A program made the position numbers and the translations under genes. The notes below the pieces were generated by a model. The model had not been told where the DNA came from and ran no database searches. It worked only from the letters and a program-made list of their open reading frames with translations. This document shows positions 53,608 through 63,126 of a DNA stretch of 64,000 nucleotides, piece after piece (the stretch's first letter is position 1; each line of letters starts with the position of its first letter). Location: assembly GCF_010111755.1 (NCBI RefSeq), contig NC_088962.1, forward strand, positions 806,001-870,000. The letters run 5' to 3'. The stretch is from Nakaseomyces glabratus. Its lineage: Eukaryota; Ascomycota; Saccharomycetes; Saccharomycetales; Saccharomycetaceae.

Positions 53608-56600
53608 ATGATCGTGCTTTGGTTGTTGCTGGTGCAGGTGATGGCCAAATGGCCATCTTATAGCGGGAACCAGATATACGTGCCGGACACCTCAGTGCCA
53701 GATACTTCAGTGCCGGACTCATGTCCGCCTTGCTTCAACTGTATGCTGCCGATGTTTGCGTGCAGCCAGTTCTCGGAGTGTGACTCGTACACGGGCCAGT
53801 GTGAGTGTATCCCCGGGTTCGGCGGGCTCAATTGCTCCGATGCCCTGTGCGGGGCGCTGGACTTGCCTAACAGAGATAGGCCACCCAGGGCCCAGAACTT
53901 GACCTACGGCAGGGACAACTCCTGCGCGTGTGCGGACGGCTGGGGTGGCATCAACTGTAACCTGTGTCAGAGAGACGACGTGTGCGACTCGTTCATGCCG
54001 GACTCGTCCTTGAAAGGTACGTGCTACCGCGGAGGTGCCCTCGTGCACAAGGTATTCCAAGGCTGCGATGTGACCAACGAGAAGATACTGCAGGTGCTGC
54101 ATGGGCAGAAGCCGCAGGTCACCTTCAGTTGCGACAGGGCAAAAGAGGAGTGCAACTTCCAGTTCTGGGTCGACCAGATTGAGAGTTTCTACTGTGGCCT
54201 CGACAACTGTACTTTCGAACACAACATAAACGACAACACCACCCACTACAAGTGTGCCAACGCACAGTGTAAGTGCGTCCCAGGGACTTTGCTGTGCGGG
54301 CTCAAGGGCTCCATTGACATCTCGGAGTTCTTGACCGAAACCATCACGGGACCCGCAGATTTCGCTTGTGAAAGAGACCAGGCCTCCGACAAGATTGTAC
54401 AGAACTGTAAGTTCAGCGAGCCTTCGATGAACGACTTGATATCAACTGTGTTCGGCGACCGCTACATCACTTTGTCGTGTAACTCAGGGGAATGTGTACA
54501 CCACAGCGAAATTCCTGGGTATAAGATACCTTCCAGGAGTCCCGATATGACCCTCAAGGGAAGACTCATGCTGGCTTTCACTTCGCTGGTTGTCCTGGTA
54601 GGTGTAAGCTTTGTCGCGTGGTATGTGTCTCAATCACCGTTATTCAAAGCAGGTAGTATTCAATTGCTAAATGCTGACTCATTACTGGTCAATGGATCGG
54701 CAGATGAAACTGAGAATTTCTTGCAGTCTAGTAAATCCGCAACGCTTACCTTCGAAAACATCAATTATTATGTCGCAGCATCTGCCAACTCCAGATCTGA
54801 TGAAAAGCAAAGAGTGCTGAATGATATATCCGGACTGGTTAAACCAGGTGAGATATTATCCATTATGGGTGGATCAGGTGCTGGTAAGACCACGTTGCTA
54901 GATATCCTAGCAATGAAAAGGAAAACCGGTGATGTCAGTGGCTCCATAAGAGTCAATGGTAAGGTAGTGTCGAGAAAGGACTATACAAAGCTCATTGGTT
55001 TTGTAGACCAAGATGACTATCTGTTGCCAACTTTAACCGTTTACGAGACTGTTTTAAATAGCGCCCTGTTGAGACTTCCAAGGACAATGTCCTTTGAAGC
55101 AAAACAGGCTCGTGTTTTCCACGTATTGGAAGAACTAAGGATAATGGATATAAAAGATCGTATTGTTGGTAATGACTTTGAAAGGGGTATCAGTGGTGGT
55201 GAAAAAAGACGTGTATCTATTGCGTGTGAACTGGTTACATCCCCATTAGTGCTGTTTTTGGATGAACCTACCTCTGGCCTCGATGCAAACAACGCTAACA
55301 ATGTTATTGAGTGTCTTGTAAGACTGGCAAGAAATTATGATAGAACATTAGTTATGTCAATACATCAGCCAAGATCTAACATATTCTACAGGTTCGATAA
55401 GCTGGTCTTATTGAGTCGTGGTGAATTGGTTTATTCTGGAGAGGCTTTAAGAGTTAATGAGTTTTTGAAAAACAATGGTTACCAATGTCCATCAAATTAC
55501 AATATTGCAGATTACCTTATTGATATAACTTTTGAGTCTGGAGACAAGAAGAAAAAGAAATCAAAAGCTAGTCATATTCTAAGCGAAATATTACCTGACT
55601 TAGAAGTTGGAACACCAGCGAACGAAGATGGTCATGATCATGCAGCAGAAATACTCGGTGGAGGAGACGATAGAAGTGGATCGATTAGTACTGCTACCCA
55701 GAGGGAATGGGAGCACTATGCAACTCACAGAGAAGAAATCAGTACCTTACTGCGTCATGAAACTGAAGAAAATCTAGAAAATGAAATACAAAGTGCGGGG
55801 GACTTAAACACCATAATATTGTCAAAGAAATTTAAGGATGGCCAATATTATGGAGAATTAAAGTTTAATATTGAGGAGATTAAGAGAGAAGCAAACCCAA
55901 CTGGAGAAACAAACACTACATCCGAAACCAGTAGCACATCTTTCGAGATTCCTACTACTTTGAAGGCAGCTTCCTTTTCTGAGCAGCTGTCCATTCTTTG
56001 TTCAAGGTCATTCAAGAATATATATAGAAACCCTAAACTTTTGCTCGGTAATTACTTACTCACTGTTTTGCTAGGTGTTTTCTTAGGAGTATTATACTAT
56101 AAGGTTGAAAATGATATCAGTGGTTTTCAGAACCGTATGGGTTTGTTCTTCTTTATTCTGACATATTTTGGCTTTGTAACTTTTACAGGCTTAAGTTCGT
56201 TTGCTTTGGAGAGAATTATTTTCCTTAAGGAGAGATCGAATAACTATTATTCCCCATTGGCATATTACGGCAGCAAAATACTTGTTGACGTTATTCCATT
56301 GAGAGTGATTCCTCCAATCCTGTTGTGTATGATCGTTTACCCACTAGTAGGTTTGAATATGAGAGATGATGCATTTTTCAAATGTATTGGTATTCTGGTT
56401 CTTTTCAACCTTGCTATTTCGATGGAGATTTTGACAATTGGTATAATATTTGAAGACCTAAATAACTCGATTGTCATAAGTGTCTTGGTTTTACTAGCCT
56501 CATTACTTTTCAGCGGTTTGTTTATTAACACAAAAGATATTACAAACATGGCTTTCAAGTATCTCAAAAACTTTTCAGTGTTCTATTATGCATACGAAGC

Positions 56601-56808
56601 TCTGTTGATAAATGAGGTAAAAACCTTGATGTTGAGAGAAAGAAAGTATGGATTAAATATTGAGGTGCCCGGAGCCATTATTTTAAGCACATTTGGATTC
56701 CAAGTACAAAATCTTGTATTTGACATAAAAACTCTGGCATTGTTCAACGCCATTTTCTTGGTGTTGGGCTACTTAGCATTGAAATTAATAGTAGTAGAAC
56801 AAAAATAG
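53608..56808 (+). CDS. ADP1: ABCG-type transporter Adp1
   Basis: This 1066-residue half-transporter of the ABCG/WHITE family has an unusual large N-terminal extracytosolic region. Visible: signal peptide (MIVLWLLLVQVMA), Cys-rich EGF-like modules (CIPGFGGLNC, CADGWGGINC) with many further Cys, a membrane span (about 320-342, LMLAFTSLVVLVGVSF), then a cytosolic nucleotide-binding domain with Walker A GGSGAGKTT (about 420), signature ISGGEKRR (about 528) and Walker B LFLDEPTSGLDA (about 548), an acidic/Lys-rich linker, and six C-terminal spans (about 800-1065). S. cerevisiae Adp1 has 1049 residues. The 5' part, coding the extracytosolic region, is much more G+C-rich than the rest. The substrate is unknown to me. 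Confidence 0.95.
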   Translation: MIVLWLLLVQVMAKWPSYSGNQIYVPDTSVPDTSVPDSCPPCFNCMLPMFACSQFSECDSYTGQCECIPGFGGLNCSDALCGALDLPNRDRPPRAQNLTYGRDNSCACADGWGGINCNLCQRDDVCDSFMPDSSLKGTCYRGGALVHKVFQGCDVTNEKILQVLHGQKPQVTFSCDRAKEECNFQFWVDQIESFYCGLDNCTFEHNINDNTTHYKCANAQCKCVPGTLLCGLKGSIDISEFLTETITGPADFACERDQASDKIVQNCKFSEPSMNDLISTVFGDRYITLSCNSGECVHHSEIPGYKIPSRSPDMTLKGRLMLAFTSLVVLVGVSFVAWYVSQSPLFKAGSIQLLNADSLLVNGSADETENFLQSSKSATLTFENINYYVAASANSRSDEKQRVLNDISGLVKPGEILSIMGGSGAGKTTLLDILAMKRKTGDVSGSIRVNGKVVSRKDYTKLIGFVDQDDYLLPTLTVYETVLNSALLRLPRTMSFEAKQARVFHVLEELRIMDIKDRIVGNDFERGISGGEKRRVSIACELVTSPLVLFLDEPTSGLDANNANNVIECLVRLARNYDRTLVMSIHQPRSNIFYRFDKLVLLSRGELVYSGEALRVNEFLKNNGYQCPSNYNIADYLIDITFESGDKKKKKSKASHILSEILPDLEVGTPANEDGHDHAAEILGGGDDRSGSISTATQREWEHYATHREEISTLLRHETEENLENEIQSAGDLNTIILSKKFKDGQYYGELKFNIEEIKREANPTGETNTTSETSSTSFEIPTTLKAASFSEQLSILCSRSFKNIYRNPKLLLGNYLLTVLLGVFLGVLYYKVENDISGFQNRMGLFFFILTYFGFVTFTGLSSFALERIIFLKERSNNYYSPLAYYGSKILVDVIPLRVIPPILLCMIVYPLVGLNMRDDAFFKCIGILVLFNLAISMEILTIGIIFEDLNNSIVISVLVLLASLLFSGLFINTKDITNMAFKYLKNFSVFYYAYEALLINEVKTLMLRERKYGLNIEVPGAIILSTFGFQVQNLVFDIKTLALFNAIFLVLGYLALKLIVVEQK

Positions 56809-57203
56809 ATCAGGACTCTGCTCACAATAGAATTACGTCAATTTTTTTCCCTACTCAATGGTTTCAAAGGAAAGTTTATATACTAGCCGATCTCTTTGTC
56901 GTAACATAGTAGAAATAGGCGTGGTATGGCATACACCCCTCATTAGTGGCCTATTGCCCCGCATATCTCCTTCAAAATTTCTGTTTCTTTTCATAAGCAT
57001 AATAGTTATTTGTCTTTAAGTAATTATCAGTGATACAAGTTCTTTTAAATGAAAGAGACGCAATGAAGTTATAGTTCTGCTGGCATCTCTATCTCATACT
57101 ATCATATTGGTATGGTTCGTATCTTATGGTCGTACAAGTGTGTAAGCACAATGATCTTACTGGCTGTAGCACTTGACGTGCCTTGACTATCATATCACCC
57201 TAG

Positions 57204-57840
57204 AGGACCAATCCGAGTTATCGGTCCTAACAACTACGGGGGAACTCAAAAGCTTTGTTAGATCCAAGCAAAATCTTCACCAGCCTGCTATGTAAAGGGA
57301 CTTTTCTTGGTTAACTGGTCCCTATTTCAGTACTCATTCGCAGATTCTCTGCCTAAACTAGAGTACTGTGTAACAATGTGAGGGACTTCTCAGTCATCTT
57401 ATGTATTGATCCTCGAGGATTTCGTATCAACCGTCGATGTCAGGTCCGGGGTAAAGGAGTTCAAGTAAATGCTACATTAGTTGAAGGCCTGCACAAGACA
57501 AGATCACTCGGAGAGACCTTCAGCATTTGTCCTTACTAATTTCTATTCCGATTCCTACTTTTTTACTGAGAATTTAGTAGTGTGAGGGATTCATAACGGA
57601 TCCATCTAAAACTAGGCCTTGCTATGGCTGTTTGACAGATGAGACTACAAGTTGAGTTCTGCATACAGCACTTGCTCTGGTATTGAGTTCATCTCCGGTA
57701 TAAGGTATTCCCTTTGAAAATCGCATCTCCCAGATATCTAGTTTAAGACTGCACTCAATATGGGACAATGTCTTAAGCGATAGGAGATACTTAGCGTAAT
57801 TATACTGGTTATTCATTGAAAGGAGTTCAATACAATCAAG
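57204..57840 (+). ncRNA. Putative unannotated structured RNA
   Basis: Several perfect complementary segments occur in order: AGGACC/GGTCCT (57204-57228), AGGGAC/GTCCCT (57296-57323), CAGTACTC/GAGTACTG (57328-57368) enclosing GCAGA-TTC-TCTGC (57340-57352), TTGAT/ATCAA (57406-57430) around CCTCGAGG, TTGAAGG/CCTTCAG (57481-57523), then a long arm (57680-57833) of stacked segments: GTATTGA/TCAATAC, CCGGTATAA/TTATACTGG, CGC/GCG, ATCTCC/GGAGAT, TATC/GATA and GTTTAAGAC/GTCTTAAGC around a 20-nt loop. The non-Watson-Crick pairs are G-U if the plus strand is the RNA and A-C if the minus strand is, so plus is favoured. A T6 run at 57558-57563 argues against Pol III. I cannot name the family; a large H/ACA snoRNA or another Pol II RNA is possible. 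Ends are approximate. Confidence 0.45.
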
Positions 57841-58014
57841 TATGTTAAAAATGAGGGGCCCTGAACCAACCTCCGGCTATGTTCCATCTTGCATTTCTCT
57901 CGAGGATAGATTTGTCTTTACGCCATGACGTTATTATATGCTTTCATATTATTCAAAGTGGTCAACGCATGGTGAAGGATACCTATAACACTGACTTTAA
58001 ACAACAAAAAATGG

Positions 58015-58022
58015 TATATATA
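58015..58022 (+). promoter_or_regulatory. TATA box of the ATO gene
   Basis: TATATATA followed by G lies about 150 bp before the chosen ATG; a TATA-type promoter fits a carbon-source-regulated transporter. Confidence 0.6.
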
Positions 58023-58171
58023 GTGAAATAGTATAGCCATGATTCCTTGACTGTATCTGATATTAATTGTTGACTTGATGTGGTTTCGATTGAAATTTAC
58101 TTGTAGAACAGGTATAGATATTTGCTGGATAGGTAATATACCAGTTGAATAATCAAAGAAACATAAAAAAA

Positions 58172-59158
58172 ATGGTTTCTATTAGCTCCAGTATTTCAAA
58201 CTCTAGCTCTACTAGTTTCAACACACATACTAGCCCTAAGCAGTTAGTGCGGCAAGAAGAAGTCGAGGACATCAATGATCCTAATAATAAAAGAAGACGC
58301 TCATCAGTTATGACCACTGGTACCGGTACAACTGTTGGTGGAGGTAGTTCCCACCATGAAGAAGGTAGGTCTATATATAGCAACAATACTGCTCCTTATA
58401 ATGCACAGGACTGTAATTCTGAAGGGTCTATAGGAAGGATTTACACTACTGCTGATAATGAGAAGTATATATACATTGGGAGACAGAGATTCCTGATCTC
58501 TGATCTATATGATGCCTTCGGTGGTACTTTGAATCCAGGTTTGGCCCCACCATCGTCTCACAAATTTGGTAATCCAGCACCATTGGGATTGTCAGCATTT
58601 GCCTTAACCACATTTATTCTCTCTATGTTTAACGCTAGAGCACAAGGTGTTGTTATACCTAATGTAGTAGTCGGTCCTGCTGCTTTTTACGGTGGTCTTG
58701 TTCAACTTGTGGCAGGTATTTGGGAAATAGCACTGGAAAACACATTTGGTGGGCTTGCACTTTCGTCCTTTGGTGGTTTCTGGATGAGCTTTGCAGCCAT
58801 TTATATTCCATGGTTCGGTATACTTGAGGCTTATGAAGGCCATGAAGATCAATTAAGAAGTGCACTAGGTTTTTATCTCCTCGGTTGGTCTATATTTACC
58901 TTTGGTTTAACACTCTGTACCATGAAATCAACCGTTGCATTCTTCGCTCTTTTTTTTCTGCTAGCGGTAACATTCCTGTTACTCAGTATTGGTAATTTTG
59001 CCAATAATGAGGGATGTACAAGAGCTGGTGGTGTAGTAGGTGTAGTAGTGGCATTTATAGCGTGGTATGATGCTTACGCAGGTGTAGCCACGAAGCATAA
59101 CACGTACTTCATTGTCAAGAAGATACCACTGCCAACTAACGAGAAGGTGTTTTTTTAG
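58172..59158 (+). CDS. ADY2: Acetate/ammonium transporter of the Ato/Ady2 (GPR1/FUN34/YaaH) family
   Basis: A TTG-opened frame begins 27 bases upstream; the ATG at 58172 gives 328 residues. Family signature NPAPLGLSAFALTTF (about 132-146) opens six membrane spans (about 137-310). The conserved YIYIGRQRFLISDLYDAFGGTLNPGL segment precedes it, and the C terminus ends NEKVFF. Members move acetate/acetic acid and are linked to ammonium export. S. cerevisiae Ady2 (Ato1) has 283 residues; here the Ser/Thr/Asn-rich N terminus is about 45 residues longer. The position between ADP1 and RVS161 equals YCR010C (ADY2). Confidence 0.93.
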   Translation: MVSISSSISNSSSTSFNTHTSPKQLVRQEEVEDINDPNNKRRRSSVMTTGTGTTVGGGSSHHEEGRSIYSNNTAPYNAQDCNSEGSIGRIYTTADNEKYIYIGRQRFLISDLYDAFGGTLNPGLAPPSSHKFGNPAPLGLSAFALTTFILSMFNARAQGVVIPNVVVGPAAFYGGLVQLVAGIWEIALENTFGGLALSSFGGFWMSFAAIYIPWFGILEAYEGHEDQLRSALGFYLLGWSIFTFGLTLCTMKSTVAFFALFFLLAVTFLLLSIGNFANNEGCTRAGGVVGVVVAFIAWYDAYAGVATKHNTYFIVKKIPLPTNEKVFF

Positions 59159-59884
59159 AATTTCAGGAAAATTTAAATTGTTGCATACAGTAAAGTAGCG
59201 ATTTATTTTTTTTCATTATGTGCATTTCTTAAGCTCTGCATCAGTTATTGTTAATATTCTTAAAAATAATTTTGACCTGATTTTGAATTTTCAGTTAATT
59301 ATTTATTGGTCTTGCTTCAAGACTGCAAAACACAAGGTAGAGTTTTAGATATTCTTATCCTTATACACTATACTATTTATTAAATTTGTTTAATCTTTAT
59401 TTTGTTAACCATTACATAAGTTTCTCACCTTCAATGATTAATTAATATTCCAAATATTGAAATATCTTTTCTAAGATGTGCAAAAAGCCACAAGAAAAAT
59501 CCCAATTAATTTTACAAAATTATGGGAACTGTTGACATATATAATAGATATGAATCTAATCGAATTGTGCTGTCAGACACTCAATACAAACCATATTTGT
59601 GAATGATACTACTTCATATTTCGCTCACAGTAACACACCAAAACAGTATGCAGTATGTCCGGGTAAGTACTTTGATACACACAAAAGAAAAAATCCAGTT
59701 TTGTTACAAGCTGAAATCCCGGATTTAACAGCAAAGGGGAAGATGGGAGCAGTAAGGTATTTAATGGCAATATATTCAACTTTGTGTATGAGTATACATA
59801 CACCAGTCTCAATTAATTACGAGTTACTTCCTTTTGGGAGAGTACCTGTTTAGTGTTGTGTTTGTTCAGTATACTTTTTGGGAC
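59159..59884. other. ATO-RVS161 intergenic region
   Basis: A 726-bp AT-rich gap with RVS161 on the same strand. An 84-codon frame at 59599-59853 has no protein-like features. I see nothing I can support beyond general AT-richness. Confidence 0.5.
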
Positions 59885-60682
59885 ATGAGTTGGGAAGGTT
59901 TCAAGAAGGCCATCAATAGGGCCGGTAACAGCGTTATCATTAAAAATGTTGACAAGACTATAGACAAGGAGTATGATATGGAAGAGCGTCGTTTTCGTGT
60001 ATTGCAGAAGGCTGGTGAATCATTACAAAAGGAAGCCAAGGGCTATCTGGATTCACTACGTGCAGTGACGGCTTCTCAAGTAACTATTGCTGAAGTTATT
60101 TCCAACCTATATGACGATTCCAAGTACATTAGTGGTGGAGGCTACAATGTGGGTAACTACTATTTACAATGTGTCCAAGATTTTGATACGGAGACCGTTA
60201 AACAGCTTGATGGTCCATTTAGAGAAACTGTTTTGGATCCTGTGACCAAATTCGCTACATACTTCAAGGAGATAGACGAAGCAATTAAGAAAAGAGAGCA
60301 TAAGAAAAAGGACTACGATGCGGCCAAAGCAAAGGTAAGGCGAATGATCGATAAGCCTGCGAAGGATGCATCTAAATTGCCAAGAGCCGAGAAGGAGATG
60401 GCATTAGCCAAAGACATATACGAAAATTTGAATAATCAGTTGAAGACAGAGCTTCCACAATTGGTGTCTTTGAGAGTACCATACTTTGACCCTAGTTTTG
60501 AAGCTTTAGTTAAGATACAGTTACGATTCTGTACAGACGGTTATACCAGGCTTGCACAAATTCAGCAATATTTAGACCAACAGTCCAGAGATGATTATGC
60601 TAATGGTTTGTTAGATGACAAGATAGAAGAGTTACTTCACCAAATGATGGGATTAGACATCTGTGCACTTGGTCTAAAATAG
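59885..60682 (+). CDS. RVS161: N-BAR amphiphysin-like protein Rvs161
   Basis: The open frame runs 17 codons upstream, but the ATG at 59885 (MSWEGFKKAINRAGN) gives 265 residues, exactly the S. cerevisiae Rvs161 length. It is a single BAR domain with the N-terminal amphipathic helix and no SH3 domain; it dimerises with Rvs167 to tubulate membrane at endocytic scission and acts in cell fusion. Typical BAR features are visible: the heptad-rich helices, the KKREHKKKDYDAAKAK basic helix turn, and a C-terminal helix with QQYLDQQSRDDYANG. It is followed by convergent SAT4, matching YCR009C-YCR008W. Confidence 0.97.
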   Translation: MSWEGFKKAINRAGNSVIIKNVDKTIDKEYDMEERRFRVLQKAGESLQKEAKGYLDSLRAVTASQVTIAEVISNLYDDSKYISGGGYNVGNYYLQCVQDFDTETVKQLDGPFRETVLDPVTKFATYFKEIDEAIKKREHKKKDYDAAKAKVRRMIDKPAKDASKLPRAEKEMALAKDIYENLNNQLKTELPQLVSLRVPYFDPSFEALVKIQLRFCTDGYTRLAQIQQYLDQQSRDDYANGLLDDKIEELLHQMMGLDICALGLK

Positions 60683-61335
60683 TCCTAGCCATAAGCGTAT
60701 GGGCAACTACTTATCAGTCCACCATCAAATGAAATAAGACTCAGGTTTTCAAGGAAACCCAGGAAAATAATGTTCGGCTCCGACTTGAAAATAATATAGC
60801 TACTTTCATCACTAATGTAATGATAAATATGTAAACACTATGTTTAATTTTAGGTCAAGGAGAAGTATTATACCTTCTATGATGCTAATAATAATCAAAT
60901 ACCAAGGATTCAACTTATCACGGCTGTTGCACATCAGAAATGGACATTTCAAAACTTATTTGGAACTCTCACTATAGAAAGTATGAGGATGCATGTTATA
61001 TCGAATAGAAAAACAAACTGCAACAAGTTTGTATGTTATCTGAAAAGACATATGACATAAACAAATGTATAAGAATATGAATAGTAGTGGTCAAACCCTT
61101 ACTGGAATTACATAACCAGCAAATTCTTTACCAATTTTGCAATTGAGAAATTGCAGACAGGGACCAAGTTTTCTATCAAGAGGGTTGCTCAAAAATGCAT
61201 TAGAAAGGAAAAGAAAAATCAATATCTTGAGATATGTTTTCATAAATAAAATGTTGGAATACTGAGAGTGAACTGAAAATGGTGGAGTGTTTGAAATGCA
61301 TTACAGGTATTCAACAGTGGTTATCATGCTCTGAA
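60683..61335. other. RVS161-SAT4 convergent intergenic region
   Basis: A 653-bp AT-rich gap between convergent stops. No gene, RNA or repeat that I can support. Confidence 0.5.
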
Positions 61336-63126
61336 TTACTTAACAGTAATAGGAGCATGTACTCTGGATTGCTGGCTATCACTGCGTGATGTAACTGCTA
61401 TCTGTTTATCATAGCATACCTTTATCTCTCTACCCCATTCGCTGTTTAGAATTTGCTTACCATTTATTCTTCTATGCGGAGCAGGATCCAGCATTGAATA
61501 AATGACATTTCTACATCTAGCTCTTTTTAATGACTCTATTGGTTCATAACCAGATTTTTGTCTGCGTCCTTGTAGATATTTATTGTAAAATGGATCATCC
61601 TTCTTAGCGGCAGTCCAAAGCTGCCTGCCGGTTCTCATAGCCATATAAATAACACCACAAGCCCATATATCTACTGGGCGCGGGTCAAATTCTTCTAATA
61701 CGTATTCTTCTGGAGCAATATAGGGACTCGAACCGCAAACACCCCCACTTAAATGTATATCTTCTTCCCATGCCATTTTAAAGCATTCACTGTTACCAAA
61801 ATCCGTGATCTTCAATACACCGTCATGTGTCAAAATCAAATTTTCTGGCTTTAAATCCCTGTGACAAACGCCCATATCATGCATATAAACTACACCACGC
61901 AATAGTTGCTTGAAGAAACAATCCGCTTCCATATATTCCAACTTTCCGGCAGCAATAATGAGAGTGAAAAGATCACCACCCGCACAGTATTCCATCACCT
62001 CACAGTAGTCACCATTGGCATCTTGAAATAGATCTAATGTATCAACAATATTAGTGTGATGTAAAGATGAGGATATACAGAACTCAGAAGTAAGTCTCTT
62101 AGCGAACTTCTCTTTTGGTTCAGTAGCTTTTCTTTTGAATTCTTTTACAGCATATAGTTTCTCAACTTTAGGATTTTCAGGAACTTTCTTGTGGCAAATC
62201 CTGACAACACCAAAAGCACCCTTTCCGAGAATCTCCTTACAACTTCCATATTTTTCTGCAAAAGATAAGGAGTCGTTAAAATGTGGTGGAAGAGTTAATG
62301 GAGCCTGTTGAATGTCTTCGTTAGTTTCATTATCTTGATACATTACTTTCTGGTCACCATTAAAAGCACCACTAACTGGGCCATTAATAGCAACCTGACC
62401 ATCATTCCCTACAACTTGTTTCATATATCCAGCGAACAAACTAGGGGGGCCCTTATACTGTGGACCACCTTGTGAAGGGTTGAGAGGACTTTGAAGTTTA
62501 GGAGTTATGGGAGTTGAGACTACCGGAGAAGTAATAATATCTGGAACAGCTGACTTAGCTTCATTTCTAAGCTTTTTCTGGGCTGTGCTATAATTATTAG
62601 TCTTCATTATATTCTTGATCATGCTGGTAAGCTTTTCCTGTCTCCTGGCATTCTTTAGATGATGTTCATGGCTGCCATCTTCATGCACCATAAATCTCAT
62701 ACAGTTAGTATGAGAGTGGCTATTATCATGATGCGTATTAGATTCTGATCTACTAGAGTCCATAGTTGAAAGTTTTACTGTACTGCTACTTGCTTGTACA
62801 TTGGCTGATATTGGTGCACCGGCCTGCACAGTATTCGAAACAGCAGCTGAGTTATCCAAAGCAAGCGATGAGGACGATCTAGTTGTTGGTGATGATTTTT
62901 GTTTGTGGATGTCAGAAGATAAAATAGATTCTGAAGACCCAGATCTTGGGGGTGATGAACCTTCACCAGTTTCACTGCTAATTCTAGTTGTTATAGCCGC
63001 AACAGTTGGCTTGGCATTTTGTTTGATTGCGGTTTTATCAGTAGGTTTCACAGCCTTTGATGATTTGGAGCCGCTTCTGAAAAGGTTTATTACCTTATTA
63101 GAGATGCTGCTATTGTTATTCGACAT
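61336..63126 (-). CDS. SAT4: Ser/Thr kinase Sat4 (Hal4), NPR/Hal5 family
   Basis: This 596-residue kinase belongs to the fungal NPR/HAL group that stabilises plasma-membrane nutrient and K+ transporters (Trk1/Trk2) and so affects salt tolerance. The N-terminal about 280 residues are Ser/Thr/Asn-rich and disordered with a His-rich HDNSHSHTNCMRF patch; the kinase domain (about 295-575) shows LGKGAFGVVRI, AVKEFKRK lysine, CHRDLKPENLIL (about 419-430), DFGNSE (about 442) and a SPYIAPEEY activation-segment end. S. cerevisiae Sat4 has 603 residues, and YCR008W lies next to RVS161. All catalytic motifs are intact. Confidence 0.95.
   Translation of the reverse strand: MSNNNSSISNKVINLFRSGSKSSKAVKPTDKTAIKQNAKPTVAAITTRISSETGEGSSPPRSGSSESILSSDIHKQKSSPTTRSSSSLALDNSAAVSNTVQAGAPISANVQASSSTVKLSTMDSSRSESNTHHDNSHSHTNCMRFMVHEDGSHEHHLKNARRQEKLTSMIKNIMKTNNYSTAQKKLRNEAKSAVPDIITSPVVSTPITPKLQSPLNPSQGGPQYKGPPSLFAGYMKQVVGNDGQVAINGPVSGAFNGDQKVMYQDNETNEDIQQAPLTLPPHFNDSLSFAEKYGSCKEILGKGAFGVVRICHKKVPENPKVEKLYAVKEFKRKATEPKEKFAKRLTSEFCISSSLHHTNIVDTLDLFQDANGDYCEVMEYCAGGDLFTLIIAAGKLEYMEADCFFKQLLRGVVYMHDMGVCHRDLKPENLILTHDGVLKITDFGNSECFKMAWEEDIHLSGGVCGSSPYIAPEEYVLEEFDPRPVDIWACGVIYMAMRTGRQLWTAAKKDDPFYNKYLQGRRQKSGYEPIESLKRARCRNVIYSMLDPAPHRRINGKQILNSEWGREIKVCYDKQIAVTSRSDSQQSRVHAPITVK

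Larger units (their letters stand above)
56809..58171. other. ADP1-ATO intergenic region with a putative structured RNA
   Basis: A 1.36-kb gap. The central part (about 57.1-57.9 kb) is richer in G+C than its flanks and folds well (next entry). A TATA-like TTTATATACTA lies at 56877-56887 and the probable TATA of the downstream gene, TATATATA, at 58015-58022, about 150 bp before its ATG. No protein frame longer than about 60 codons looks real. Confidence 0.6.

Noticed and set aside
61727..61737. Perfect tRNA B box (GGTTCGAGTCC, minus strand)
   Set aside because: It lies inside the SAT4 kinase domain and no cloverleaf surrounds it.
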